Part shown: piece by piece, positions 1 to 9,154 of the stretch
Position numbering within the stretch: the stretch's first letter is position 1
Layout of the letters: each line of letters begins with the position of its first letter
NCBI GenBank assembly: GCA_016865015.1
Contig: CP018226.1
Coordinates: forward strand, 527,001 to 591,000
From: Rhizobiales bacterium IMCC20636
Lineage (GTDB): Bacteria; Pseudomonadota; Alphaproteobacteria; Rhizobiales; GCA-2746425
Reading direction: 5' to 3'
DNA length: 64,000 nt
Made by a program: the position numbers and the translations under genes
Notes under the pieces: generated by a model
What the model saw: only the letters and a program-made list of their open reading frames with translations
Told to the model about the DNA's origin: nothing
The model's database searches: none

Positions 1-990
1 CAAGCTTTGTTCCATCTGGACCTTGCCCGCGGAATAAGGTCGTGCAGACCAGTCGAAAGAGCCGAGAAAACAGTAGTAACGCCTGTTTTTCAAGAAACCC
101 AATTCAATTGCGATAGGCTTCCCGCCTGCCGTCATGACATAGACCAATGCGCCTTCCCGAGCAGCGCTATCGCCTTCGAGACTGGTGAGAAAATCCGAGG
201 CATGCTGACCGGAAAATGAGGAGGTGTTGCGGCCGCTTTCCTTTAGCCAGACACGTTTGAACTCCAGCGCCATTTCAATGGCTTCACAATAAGCATCCGT
301 ACCACCAAAATGGACTTCCAGATTTATTTCGCCAATTTCGTCTTCAATTTTCTTGTAACGTCTGCGCCTTCCCCGGCGGACACTTTTCTTGAAGCTGGCC
401 TGAAAGGTTTCCCAATTCTCGATCTGTTCCAGATCCATGATCAGGGAGCAGTCTTCAGTTTCTTGTATGAGGTTCGCTTCATCCAGAACTTTTGCCATCT
501 GGCTGTCTTTGGAAAGACGGTCAAATATGATGGCGTCAGCGGTGACCTGTTTGCTGAAGGTCTGCCAGCAGTCCCTCATTTTCGGCATCGACAAGACATC
601 TGTGTCCAGCAGCAGATTGCTGTACTGGGACATGGGGTTGCCGATGGATTGAAGGATAGTCAGACCTCCGGTCCGCTTGGTCTCAACAAGAGGCAGGATG
701 CAGGCCAATTGTTTGCCAACGCGAAATGTCACGATCTGCAAGCGCTGTCTGTCGTCCTTGGCTGAACCTTCCAGATAGTACTGACACCAGTTCTGGCACC
801 AGTCGAAGGTCTGGAAGTACCCGAAACCATCATCCACCTTGGCATCGAGCGCGCGCCATTCCGGCTCCAATGATGCAAGGGCTTGCAAGGTGTCGTGCAC
901 TTCGATCAGGACAGGCTGCGTCCCCGCCACATCGCTCGACTCGGGTGCTGTTGGTTGCCAGATTGAATCGAGAGTTGTCGTAATGGTCAT
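1..990 (-). CDS. GNAT-type (BioF2-like/CelD) acetyltransferase, 3' end missing
   Basis: An open frame of 330 codons runs leftward from an ATG at 990 off the window edge without a stop, so the C-terminus is missing. The translation has a Trp/Tyr-rich early part (GYFQTFDWCQNWCQYY near residues 55-70), a very basic stretch (KKSVRRGRRRRYKK near 200) and a later segment (PIAIELGFLKNRRYYCFLGS) typical of the GNAT-like fold found in CelD/BcsL and FemAB-type proteins. Such proteins acylate polysaccharide, lipid or peptidoglycan precursors; the substrate here cannot be told. It has no operon partner to its right, because the next gene (PfkB kinase) ends 216 nt away and is read in the same direction. 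The opposite strand also contains open frames, but they carry no recognisable protein. Confidence 0.72.
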   Translation of the reverse strand, partial: MTITTTLDSIWQPTAPESSDVAGTQPVLIEVHDTLQALASLEPEWRALDAKVDDGFGYFQTFDWCQNWCQYYLEGSAKDDRQRLQIVTFRVGKQLACILPLVETKRTGGLTILQSIGNPMSQYSNLLLDTDVLSMPKMRDCWQTFSKQVTADAIIFDRLSKDSQMAKVLDEANLIQETEDCSLIMDLEQIENWETFQASFKKSVRRGRRRRYKKIEDEIGEINLEVHFGGTDAYCEAIEMALEFKRVWLKESGRNTSSFSGQHASDFLTSLEGDSAAREGALVYVMTAGGKPIAIELGFLKNRRYYCFLGSFDWSARPYSAGKVQMEQSL

Positions 991-1206
991 AAGCCTGCCA
1001 GTTCACATGTCAAAATCCACCTCACTTGCTTCAGCACAGTGATGCGGTTGTCAGTGACAGAAACTATAAGGCTTGGGTTACCCTGTGGTTAAACGAGTCT
1101 TTGGACTCTGTTCACCATAGGCGTTGCGATCCATGTTTATCATATTGAAATATAACAAAAATTCCAATCCTGATTCATAAATCGGTTACCAAGAATCATG
1201 GCTTGT

Positions 1207-2133
1207 CTACAGGATCGCCTGCGCGCCCATTTCCACGGGCGTATTTGTATCACGATACATCATTGGCGACAGACCAGCCGCCCCGCCGACCCGACTGACA
1301 GCGATGGAACCGGCGTGGTTTCCTGCAGCCAGACAGTCCTCAGGACCTTTGTCTTGCAGCCAGGCTGTCAGAAACCCGGCGTTGAAAGCATCGCCAGCGC
1401 CGGTTGTATCAATCACCTGAACCTCGGAATGTGCCGGTTCGAAATAGCGTTGCCCAGCGATATGGAGTTCCGCACCTTCTGCGCCGCGCTTGATAACGGT
1501 CTGGGCGGCACAGGTCAGCGACACAGAATTTTGTGAAAGACGTTCAGCTTCTGCAGAATTGGGCATGAAGACATCCACTGCCGAAATCAGATCTGCCAGA
1601 TCGGGATGGCAGAACGCAGCTTCATCCCAACCGCAATCAAGCGATATTGTCAGATTGGCGGCGCGTGCTTTTTCAATCAGGTCGGGATGTTCAATGAGTG
1701 TGGTCAATTCACCGATGTGAAGATGGCGCAAACCGGGAAGCGCAAAGCTTGGACCGGTATTGGCTGGCAGTGCTGCGCTGGCGCGTCTTGTCAGAAATGC
1801 GCGCTCATTATTGCCTATCATGGCCACGGTAATTTGCGGGTCCTGACCCATTGGTGCCGGTTCACAATAACGGTCATCCAGATCCATCTGACGGATTTCG
1901 TCCAGTACGGTTTCGCGGAATGGGTCAGCGGGCAACATCGCTGTTATGGCAACCTTGTTGCCAAGAGCGGACAGATAGGCAGCGGTGATATAACAACCAC
2001 CACCGGCATGCATTTTCAAACTCTCGGCGTAGGTTTCCTGACCCAGTACCGGCATGGCGGGAAGACCGGTGAAAATCAGGTCACAATAGATCCGCCCCAT
2101 GCACAGGATTTTGGTGTCTGATCCGTGCTGCAT
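1207..2133 (-). CDS. PfkB-family carbohydrate kinase
   Basis: A 308-residue ribokinase/PfkB-fold kinase that would phosphorylate an imported sugar or sugar derivative with ATP. The C-terminal PfkB signature DTTGAGDAFNAGF lies at residues 242-254, and D248 is the expected catalytic base. A glycine-rich substrate-binding segment (HAGGGCYITAAYLSALG) lies near residues 42-58. The length is normal for the family. Its start overlaps the stop of the upstream ABC ATPase by one base (TAATG), so it is the last gene of the sugar ABC operon 7800-1207. The substrate is unknown. The absence of an isomerase or aldolase next to it means the route after phosphorylation is not visible here. Confidence 0.9.
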   Translation of the reverse strand: MQHGSDTKILCMGRIYCDLIFTGLPAMPVLGQETYAESLKMHAGGGCYITAAYLSALGNKVAITAMLPADPFRETVLDEIRQMDLDDRYCEPAPMGQDPQITVAMIGNNERAFLTRRASAALPANTGPSFALPGLRHLHIGELTTLIEHPDLIEKARAANLTISLDCGWDEAAFCHPDLADLISAVDVFMPNSAEAERLSQNSVSLTCAAQTVIKRGAEGAELHIAGQRYFEPAHSEVQVIDTTGAGDAFNAGFLTAWLQDKGPEDCLAAGNHAGSIAVSRVGGAAGLSPMMYRDTNTPVEMGAQAIL

Positions 2134-3188
2134 TATCTCAATGCCTCACCGGTCGCGCTGTCGAACAGATGCATGTTTTCAGAGTCTGCGCTGAGCTTGA
2201 TGATGCTTCCCAGTTCGGGCGGTGTGCGGCCGGAGGCTTTGGCTATCAATTCCTTGCCACCAACTGACACATAGACAAGTGTTTCAGACCCAAGCGGTTC
2301 CAGGACATCGACCTGGCCTTCAAACTGACCGTCCTCTTCAACGACCAGAAGATCATCTGGCCTCAGTCCCAGTGTGATCTTACCCTTGTGGTGGGCGGCG
2401 CTAGCGATGGGGATTTCCAGACCACCCTCTAGGGTTACAACACCATTTTCCAGTGTGCCCTCGATCATGTTCATGGACGGTGCGCCGATGAACTGCGCAA
2501 CAAATTTATTGGCGGGTTTGTGAAACACATCGAAGGGCGTGCCGACCTGCTGAATATGACCATCCTTCATGATGACGATGCGGTCGGCCATGGTCATGGC
2601 TTCCACCTGATCATGGGTCACGAAGATGATGGTGTTGCCAACCCGCTGATGCAGTTTCTTGATTTCCAGGCGCATCTGGGTGCGCAATTGGGCATCGAGA
2701 TTGGAAAGTGGCTCGTCAAACAGAAATGCAGCAGGATCACGGACCATCGCGCGTCCGATGGCAACGCGCTGGCGCTGGCCGCCAGACAGTTCGTTGGGGC
2801 GGCGGTCGAGCAACTCGGTCATGCCCAGCAGCTGCGCAACTTCGTCGATGCGGGCTGTTTTTTCCGCCTTGGAGGCTTTCGATGTGCGCAGACCAAAGCC
2901 GATATTCTTGCGCACGGACATGTGTGGATAGATGGCTTAATTCTGAAAGACCATCGCGATATTGCGTTCTTTCGGTTCGCGATGATTAACCAGTTCGCCG
3001 CCAATATGGATTTCACCGGAGGTGATGTCCTCAAGGCCGGCAATCATCCGCAAGGTCGTCGATTTGCCGCAGCCGGAAGGGCCAACCAGCACGACGAATT
3101 CACCATCGGCCACATCCAGATTGATGCCATGAAGCACTTCGACTTTGCCGTAGGATTTGACGAGATCTTTGATTGAAACGGTGGCCAA
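2133..3188 (-). pseudogene. Sugar ABC transporter ATPase (MalK/UgpC type) interrupted by a stop codon
   Basis: The reading frame 3188-2133 encodes a full-length MalK/UgpC-like ATPase (350 sense codons) broken only by an in-frame TAA at codon 84 (bases 2939-2937). Walker [10 protein letters not shown] is at codons 36-44, before the stop. The signature LSGGQ (about 134-138), Walker B FLFDEP (about 155-160) and the C-terminal regulatory domain come after it. The break falls inside the conserved segment MVFQN-*-AIYPHM, where relatives have a tyrosine, so one base change (TAT or TAC to TAA) explains it. Translation could restart at ATG codon 90, but that product would lack Walker A. It lies 4 nt after the lyase gene and overlaps the kinase start. 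It could be a recent inactivation, a suppressed stop or a sequencing error. Another ATPase, for example that at 31391-32425, might serve these permeases. Confidence 0.85.
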
Positions 3189-3192
3189 GAAA

Positions 3193-4680
3193 TTACTCCT
3201 GCATCAGCCTGTTGAACGCCTGTTGCAAGGCGTCATTTGCGGTTTTTTCCCGTGCAATTGTGGTGCTCTGTCTTTGCTGCAGTGCTGACAAAACGGATGT
3301 GTAATGCGCAAGGGCCTTTTCCATGGCCTCGGGCGCCGGGCCGCCAATGTGAGTGCGCAAGGCGACAAAGGTTTCTGCGCTGACGGCGGATTTGAAGTCT
3401 GCTTCACTCATGTTTGACGTGCGTTGTGTGTGGGCCTGGAAAGCCTCTGAGAAAGCGGAAAAACCGTCTCGCAGGGGCTTTCCAGCCGCAATCACCGCGC
3501 GGGAGGTTGTCGCGGCAATCTCATGGGCCTGACGGAACGACAGAGCTTCATTGCGGACCAGCGTGTCAGCCAGTTCGGTTATGGTGATGCAGGCTGCATC
3601 GGTCGTGGCCTGAACCCTGTCGCTCTGAATTGAGCAGGCGTCGACCAGTGCTGCCAGCAAGTTCAGCACACGGCCACCGCTTTCAAATGCGGCATAGCCT
3701 GCCTGCTGGACTTCACCTTCGCTGTCATTCATGTCGGTAAACGGTGTATTGTGCATGGTGTTGATGATCGTGTCACAGCGTCCGCAGGTGACAGAGGCCA
3801 TGTGGCGCAGATGTTCAATCGGAACCGGATTGCGCTTTTGCGGCATGATGGAGCTGATCTGAACCAAAGCATCCGGCACATATAGCTGGCCCACTTCAAA
3901 GGCGGTCCAGAACTGAAAATCCTGTACCAGGCGGCCCAGATGCAGAAACACCAGTTTTATCGCCGAGTAGAGGCCGGTGACATAATCCACCGAGGCAATG
4001 CAGCCATAGGAATTGCGCAAGGGTTCGGAGAATCCCAGCAGTTCGGCCATGCGCTCGCGATCTATGGGAAAGCCGGTGGTTGTGATGGCAGCCGCCCCCA
4101 TGGGGCAGTGGTCCAAACCGTCGCGTGCGGTCTGCAGACGCTCCAGATCGCGTAGCAGAACTTCAAGGGCAGCGCTCAGATAATGGCCAAAGGTGGTTGG
4201 TTGCGCAGGCTGGCCATGGGTATAGGCGACAATCAGCGTATCGCGTTCCCTGCGCGCTTTTTGCAGCATGGTGTCGGCCAGATGCTGAGCCTGCGCAATC
4301 AGCTGATCTGCGCGCTGCTTCAGCGCCAGTTTAAAGACTGTGTGGTCCATGTCATTGCGCGAGCGCGCGGTGTGCAACATGCCACCCTTGTCGGGGCCGA
4401 GCCGTTGTTTCAGTTCGGCTTCAACCAGAAAGAAATAATCTTCATATTCACCGGTGTAAGTCAGGCTCGGCACATCAATGGCATTGTCGATGTCGGACAG
4501 GACGTTTGCGATGGCAGTTGAGATGGATGCTTCCAGAATGCCGGTCTCGGTGAGCATCACCAGATGTGCCCGGTTGATGCTGCGTACCGCTCCGACATAA
4601 TGCGCTTTTGCGCCTTCGAACAGCGGGGCAAGGACCGTATCCTTGTAGACCGGATGGGGAAATTTGGTGAGATCGGTCAT
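3193..4680 (-). CDS. Argininosuccinate-lyase-like enzyme (fumarase/aspartase superfamily)
   Basis: A 495-residue protein with the superfamily layout: a TARSRND segment at about 104-110, [13 protein letters not shown] at about 154-166 (the His region that acts as general acid in argininosuccinate lyases), and the mobile-loop signature [10 protein letters not shown] at about 276-285 with the catalytic Ser. The family cleaves C-N or C-O bonds with release of fumarate. ArgH normally has HTGRSRND, and here the Gly is Ala. The gene sits between sugar permease and ATPase genes rather than with arg genes, so it probably acts on an imported amino-acid-linked or sugar-linked compound; this is inference. 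The start chosen (ATG at 4680) overlaps the permease stop by 4 nt. A longer in-frame extension to 4959 lies wholly inside the permease gene and was rejected. Confidence 0.82.
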   Translation of the reverse strand: MTDLTKFPHPVYKDTVLAPLFEGAKAHYVGAVRSINRAHLVMLTETGILEASISTAIANVLSDIDNAIDVPSLTYTGEYEDYFFLVEAELKQRLGPDKGGMLHTARSRNDMDHTVFKLALKQRADQLIAQAQHLADTMLQKARRERDTLIVAYTHGQPAQPTTFGHYLSAALEVLLRDLERLQTARDGLDHCPMGAAAITTTGFPIDRERMAELLGFSEPLRNSYGCIASVDYVTGLYSAIKLVFLHLGRLVQDFQFWTAFEVGQLYVPDALVQISSIMPQKRNPVPIEHLRHMASVTCGRCDTIINTMHNTPFTDMNDSEGEVQQAGYAAFESGGRVLNLLAALVDACSIQSDRVQATTDAACITITELADTLVRNEALSFRQAHEIAATTSRAVIAAGKPLRDGFSAFSEAFQAHTQRTSNMSEADFKSAVSAETFVALRTHIGGPAPEAMEKALAHYTSVLSALQQRQSTTIAREKTANDALQQAFNRLMQE

Positions 4681-5567
4681 CCCTTCAACCCCGCCATCAC
4701 CACACCGCGAATGATGAAGCGCTGGAAGATCAGAAACACGATGAGCGTCGGCAAGGTCGACAGCGCCGCGCCGGTCATGATGAGTTCCCACTCGACCTGC
4801 TGTTCCACGCTGAACGTGGTCAGTCCGACGGGCAGGGTGTAAAGTTCCTGACTGTTGGTGACGATCAGTGGCCAGATAAAGGCGGTCCAGTTTCCGAGGA
4901 AAACGAAGATCGCCAAAGCTGCGAGGGCTGGCTTGACCAGCGGCATGGCCACAGTCCACCAGATCTGGAATTCATTGAGGCCGTCAATGCGGGCCGCTTC
5001 GAGGAAATCATCGGGCACGGTTTCAAAGAACTGCTTCATCAGGAACACCCCGAATGCCGTCATCATGCCGGGGAACATGATGCCCCAATAGGTGTCCAGC
5101 CAGCCAAGCTTCGTGCTCATCAGATACCAGGGAATGACCAGCATTTCGGTTGGGATCATCAGCGTCGACAATATGGCGATGAATACAATGTAGCGGCCCG
5201 GAAACTTGAATTTGCACAGGGCATAGCCGACCATGCTGTCAAAGAAGACATTCGACACGGTGGTCAAAACCGCAATGACGAGAGAATTGGTGAACCAGTT
5301 GAAGAACCGTCCATCTTCCAGAACCAGTTGATAATTCTCGAGGGTTGGCTCTTCGGGAATGAGGTTGAGATTATAAACCTCGAAGGGAAACTTGAAGGAT
5401 GTCGACAGCATGTAGATGATCGGCATGATCATCAATATGCCGCCGCCAAACAACAAGATCCAGCGAATGAATTGGGCATAATTGCGGGGCGGACGCACGC
5501 CGACATTGCCGGTGTTTTTCAGCAGCGCTTCCGAGCTTGGCTTGATGGAGAGGTCGGTCGTGCTCAT
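4677..5567 (-). CDS. Carbohydrate ABC transporter permease (MalG/UgpE type)
   Basis: A 296-residue inner-membrane subunit with about six transmembrane segments. The first is near residues 30-52 (FIRWILLFGGGILMIMPIIY). The cytoplasmic EAA loop, EAARIDGLNEFQIWWTVAMP, is in the second half and docks with the ATPase. The C-terminus [12 protein letters not shown] is typical of MalG-like permeases. It forms a heterodimer with the product of 5569-6462, whose stop is 1 nt upstream, and receives sugar from the binding protein encoded at 6547-7800. The specificity cannot be read from the sequence. Confidence 0.92.
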   Translation of the reverse strand: MSTTDLSIKPSSEALLKNTGNVGVRPPRNYAQFIRWILLFGGGILMIMPIIYMLSTSFKFPFEVYNLNLIPEEPTLENYQLVLEDGRFFNWFTNSLVIAVLTTVSNVFFDSMVGYALCKFKFPGRYIVFIAILSTLMIPTEMLVIPWYLMSTKLGWLDTYWGIMFPGMMTAFGVFLMKQFFETVPDDFLEAARIDGLNEFQIWWTVAMPLVKPALAALAIFVFLGNWTAFIWPLIVTNSQELYTLPVGLTTFSVEQQVEWELIMTGAALSTLPTLIVFLIFQRFIIRGVVMAGLKG

Positions 5568-5568
5568 C

Positions 5569-6462
5569 TCATCGATCCCTCAAAATACGCAGTTGCAGCA
5601 GGCTGACCACCAGCAGCACCAGAAACAACACCACGGTCTGGGCCGCGGCATAGCCCATATCAAATCCGTTGAAGGCGGTGTCGTAGATCATCAGAACCAG
5701 CGGTTTTGTGGAATTCAAGGGACCGCCTGGATTGTTGGTCGTCATGTTGAAGACCTGGTCGAAAATCCGCAGGAAGCCAATGGAGGAAAACACCACGAGG
5801 AAGACGATGGTGGGTTTCAGCAGTGGCAGGGTGATTTCCCACAAGGTTGCCATTGGAGACACGCCATCAATGCGCGCCGCCTCATAATAGGTTTGGGGAA
5901 TGGCCCGCAATCCGGCCATGAAGATGATGATCTGGAAGCCAAGTCCGGCCCAGACCGCCGGTGCCAGTATGGCTGGCAGTGCATTGGTGGTGGAGTTCAA
6001 AAACTCGATTTGCGCAATTCCGAGGGAGGCTAGAAAATTATTGAAAACGCCTATGGGCACAGGCTGATAGAACCAGCGCCAGACCCAGGCCATGGCCACG
6101 GCACTGGTCATGAAGGGCACGAAATACAAGGCCCTTATGGTGCCGTGCATGAAGCGCACCTTGTCGATATGATAGGCCACGACGAACGCAATCACAAGAC
6201 TGACCGGAGTGCCGATGATGAGGTAGAGAAAGGTGTTCTGGAAGACTTTCCAGAACACCGGATCGTTGAACAGCTTTACGTAATTGTCGATACCGGTCCA
6301 GGTGCGGGTCCCCAGCAAATTCCAGTCCTGAAACGACACCAGAATGGCATTGGCTGTCGGGTAGAAGCGGATTGTCACATAAAACACGGTTGGAACCGCC
6401 AGAAAGCACCAGGCCCAAACGATCTGTTTTTGTGAAATTGTGAGGTTCTTATAAAATGCCAC
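5569..6462 (-). CDS. Carbohydrate ABC transporter permease (MalF/UgpA type)
   Basis: A 297-residue permease with about six membrane helices. The N-terminal helix is near residues 15-32, and the EAA motif EAARIDGVSPMATLWEITLP is near 205-225. An internal segment (GIDNYVKLFNDPVFWKVFQNT) is characteristic of UgpA/MalF-like subunits of family 1 sugar importers. It is the partner of the next gene downstream, with a 1-nt gap. The 84-nt gap to the upstream binding-protein gene holds a strong hairpin, which probably lowers permease expression relative to the binding protein. Confidence 0.92.
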   Translation of the reverse strand: MAFYKNLTISQKQIVWAWCFLAVPTVFYVTIRFYPTANAILVSFQDWNLLGTRTWTGIDNYVKLFNDPVFWKVFQNTFLYLIIGTPVSLVIAFVVAYHIDKVRFMHGTIRALYFVPFMTSAVAMAWVWRWFYQPVPIGVFNNFLASLGIAQIEFLNSTTNALPAILAPAVWAGLGFQIIIFMAGLRAIPQTYYEAARIDGVSPMATLWEITLPLLKPTIVFLVVFSSIGFLRIFDQVFNMTTNNPGGPLNSTKPLVLMIYDTAFNGFDMGYAAAQTVVLFLVLLVVSLLQLRILRDR

Positions 6463-6513
6463 GCATTTGTCCCGGCTTGAGCCCTGACCTGTCTCTATTG
6501 CTTCGGATCAAAC

Positions 6514-6539
6514 GCCCTGGCGCGCTATTGCGCCAGGGC
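6514..6539 (-). terminator. Intercistronic hairpin between binding-protein and permease genes
   Basis: A perfect 10-bp GC-rich inverted repeat (GCCCTGGCGC at 6514-6523, GCGCCAGGGC at 6530-6539) with a 6-nt loop. It lies 8 nt beyond the binding-protein stop and has no long T-run on the transcribed strand. As in malE-malF-type operons, it probably stabilises the upstream mRNA or attenuates transcription, so that binding protein exceeds permease. Confidence 0.7.
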
Positions 6540-6546
6540 AGGATTG

Positions 6547-7800
6547 TTACTGGTAATACTCATCCAGCAGTTTCTGCTCGGCTTCTGCCGCTGCTGCCAG
6601 ACTGTCTTCCAGAGACTGATCTTCCAGATCGGTGCGGCTGATCATATCAACCATGATCTGGCGCTGTCCGCTTTCATTGGCGAAAATGGTGGTGTGGGCA
6701 TATTCCAGACCCTTGATGAAGGGGCCAAAGGTTTCGTTGGAGGCGTTGGCTTCGGTCAGGGCAGCTGATGGCTTGGCGGGCAATTCGCCAACGGTGTCCA
6801 GCCATATCTGCATGGCTTCATCAGAGGTGATGTAAGCCATGAACTTGACGGCAGCTTCGTATTTCTCGCCTGTCGCCTTGGTGGTGATGGCATTGACCCA
6901 GTAGGAGGAATAGTTGGATTTGGTGCCATCGGCCGCAGCCGGAAGTTCAGCCACACCCCATTTCAGGCCACGCACCTTATCAAGCGCACCAATGCGGAAA
7001 GACCCATCGATATGCATGCCTGCACGGCCTGCCTTGAAGGCGGCCTGTGGCTCATCCATGAAGCCGACCTTGGTCACTTCGTGAATGTCTTCCAGATCGG
7101 TATAAAATTTCAGTGCAGCCAGTCCTGCATCGGTGTTGTAATTCACCGTCTGGTAATTGTTTGTGTATGGTTCGCCGCCAAACTGGCGGATCAGACCTTC
7201 GCGGAACCAATGATGATCCTGCGCCGTCATGCCCGTGGTGATGCCGACGGTGGTCAGATTTCCAGCGCCGTCCTTCTGCGCGAGCTTCTTGGCGCTTTCG
7301 ACCAACTCCTCCAGCGTCGCGGGCGGGCCATCAATGCCGGCCTTCTCGAACAGACGTTTGTTGTAAAACAGCGCCAGAGAGCGCACGGCTGTTGGCAGAG
7401 CCATGTAATTGTCGCCGCGCTTCATGGCCCGAACCATGGGGAAGAATTCGGCTTCGATCTTGTCTATGGGGAACTGGTCTGCTGGCAGGGGCTGTATCAG
7501 ATTGGCATCCACATAATCATTCAGCCAGCCATAGAACAGCTGAACCACATCGGGGCCTTGCCCTGCCGGAATGGCGGCAGCCACCTTGGTGCGGTAGTCA
7601 GCATATGGGAAGTGGGTCATCTTGACGGTGATATCTGGATTGGCTGCCTCGAAGTTTTCAATCAGCTGGTCCATCGCTGTAATGCGCGCTTCAAAGAAAT
7701 ATTGCCAATATTCAATTTCAACTGCCTGTGCAGAAAAGCTGCCACCTGCAGTGATTGCGGCTGTTGCCGCGCCCAAAATCCAATTGCGAAACTGTTTCAT
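6547..7800 (-). CDS. Extracellular solute-binding protein, family 1 (sugar)
   Basis: A 417-residue periplasmic binding protein. A signal peptide occupies residues 1-26 (hydrophobic core AAITAGGSF, cleavage after AQA). The mature part starts VEIEYWQYFFEAR, with the usual family-1 hallmarks: a potential domain I at 30-150 (FPYADYRTKVAAAIPAGQGPD) and a hinge segment later (GRAGMHIDGSFRIG). It is the first gene of the leftward ABC operon and would set specificity. It starts 155 nt from the divergent ROK regulator, so that regulator probably controls it. The sugar is unknown. Confidence 0.92.
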   Translation of the reverse strand: MKQFRNWILGAATAAITAGGSFSAQAVEIEYWQYFFEARITAMDQLIENFEAANPDITVKMTHFPYADYRTKVAAAIPAGQGPDVVQLFYGWLNDYVDANLIQPLPADQFPIDKIEAEFFPMVRAMKRGDNYMALPTAVRSLALFYNKRLFEKAGIDGPPATLEELVESAKKLAQKDGAGNLTTVGITTGMTAQDHHWFREGLIRQFGGEPYTNNYQTVNYNTDAGLAALKFYTDLEDIHEVTKVGFMDEPQAAFKAGRAGMHIDGSFRIGALDKVRGLKWGVAELPAAADGTKSNYSSYWVNAITTKATGEKYEAAVKFMAYITSDEAMQIWLDTVGELPAKPSAALTEANASNETFGPFIKGLEYAHTTIFANESGQRQIMVDMISRTDLEDQSLEDSLAAAAEAEQKLLDEYYQ

Positions 7801-7926
7801 GCGATTACTCCGTTTCTATCCACATATGGCTCGTCTGCTGACGACCCGCTTGAAATGTCCAACTTGCAGCCGGGGTTGAATGCTGCGAAACGCCTGTCAT
7901 TCAGCATTAATTCAAGTAAGTTGAGC

Positions 7927-7943
7927 ATTCAAGTTATTTGAAT
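7927..7943. promoter_or_regulatory. Candidate operator for the ROK regulator
   Basis: ATTCAAGTTATTTGAAT, a dyad with 6-bp arms and a 5-bp spacer, lies 12 bp before the ROK gene start in the short divergent region. A second half-site, ATTCAAGTAAG, starts about 18 bp upstream of it, giving a direct repeat of ATTCAAGT. The position fits autoregulation and control of the binding-protein promoter. Assignment is by position and symmetry only. Confidence 0.5.
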
Positions 7944-7955
7944 TAGTAAGTCTTT

Positions 7956-9137
7956 ATGAAACTTGATCGCAGCAGACCCATCATCGGTTCCAATGCCGAG
8001 CGCACGCGCTTTCACAACCGTCAGGTTATCCTTGCCTTGGTGCGCAGACATCAGCCGGTTGGACGGGCTGCCATTGCCCGCCTGTCGGGCCTGTCGATTC
8101 AGGCTGTCAGCAACATTATCGCGGAGCTTACGGAGCAATCATTTTTGAGTGTGGCTGGCCGAAATGTGAAGGGGCGCGGCCTTCCGGTCATTCAATATAC
8201 GCTCAACCGGGATGGCGTTTTTGCGCTTGGACTTGAAGTCCGTCCGAATGCGATGTTCGCCGCGCTGGTTAATCTTGCGGGCGAAACCCGCTTTACCAAA
8301 CGCATCAGCCTGCCATCCAGTACACCAGCCGTCGTGGCGGATCACGCCCTCAATCTGAAGGCAGAGGCCTTGCAGCATGCGGGGTTGCAAGGACCGCAAT
8401 TATTGGGGGCAGGGGTGGTCATGCCCGGTCCGTTTGGCCAGATCGGCCTGGATGATGATGGCCGCTCGGAACTGGAAGGCTGGGACGATATTGACCCGGT
8501 GGCCTTTTTTGAAGAGGTCCTTGGAACGGCTGTGGTGGTTGAAAATGATGCGACCGGGGCTGCTGTGGCCGAACGCATTGGCGGTGTTGCTCAGGATTTG
8601 AAATCCTATTGCTACATTTATTTCGGTGCCGGACTTGGCCTTGGGGTTGTGGCCGATGGTGAGGTCATGCGGGGAGCTTATGGCAATGCCGGTGAAATCG
8701 GTCACGTTATTGTCCAGTCGGGCCAGACACATGGTCGGTTGGAGAACTTTGCCAGCCGGATTGCCATCCGTGATCAATTGGCCAGCGCCGGACTGACCGT
8801 GGAAACAGTGGAAGATCTGGACAGATTACACAAACAGGCCAATGTGCCTTTGCTGGACTGGATACAAAGCGCTGCCCCACCCTTGTCACAAGCCATCGGT
8901 ATGGTGGAAAATCTGTTTGATCCGGAGGCTGTGATTCTGGGTGGCGCGTTGCCGGATGCATTGCTGGACGATCTGATTGCGGCGCTGGATTTGCCGGATG
9001 CATCGGTCTCCCGGCGACAGGACCGGAGGTTGCCACGCGTGTTGCGCGGTGCTTCGGGCCGCATGACCGCTGCATTGGGAGGTGCGGCTCTGGTCATTCA
9101 TGATGTTTCTACACCGCGCATTGTCGCGCATAGCTGA
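7956..9137 (+). CDS. ROK-family transcriptional regulator
   Basis: 393 residues. The N-terminal winged helix-turn-helix (about 20-75: HQPVGRAAIARLSGLSIQAV) is followed by a ROK sugar-kinase-like domain with an ATP/sugar-fold segment (VVMPGPFGQIG near 150), VVENDATGAAVAERIGG near 195 and YIYFGAGLGLGVVADG near 220. The CxCGxxGCxE zinc motif of ROK kinases is absent after the GNAGEIGH segment, so it is probably a sensor rather than an enzyme. It is divergent from the sugar ABC operon and is followed after 17 nt by the PIG-L deacetylase gene, so the two probably share a transcript. The expected role is repression of the ABC operon until the imported sugar or its phosphate binds. Confidence 0.9.
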   Translation: MKLDRSRPIIGSNAERTRFHNRQVILALVRRHQPVGRAAIARLSGLSIQAVSNIIAELTEQSFLSVAGRNVKGRGLPVIQYTLNRDGVFALGLEVRPNAMFAALVNLAGETRFTKRISLPSSTPAVVADHALNLKAEALQHAGLQGPQLLGAGVVMPGPFGQIGLDDDGRSELEGWDDIDPVAFFEEVLGTAVVVENDATGAAVAERIGGVAQDLKSYCYIYFGAGLGLGVVADGEVMRGAYGNAGEIGHVIVQSGQTHGRLENFASRIAIRDQLASAGLTVETVEDLDRLHKQANVPLLDWIQSAAPPLSQAIGMVENLFDPEAVILGGALPDALLDDLIAALDLPDASVSRRQDRRLPRVLRGASGRMTAALGGAALVIHDVSTPRIVAHS

Positions 9138-9154
9138 TCCGGGAATGGTGAATA

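Noticed and set aside
310-765. 151-residue plus-strand open frame at the left edge
   Set aside because: It is opposite a longer minus-strand frame (1-990) whose translation has acetyltransferase features; the plus-strand frame has none.
4681-4959. N-terminal extension of the lyase by 93 residues
   Set aside because: It overlaps the permease gene completely. The start at 4680 gives a 4-nt overlap and normal family length.
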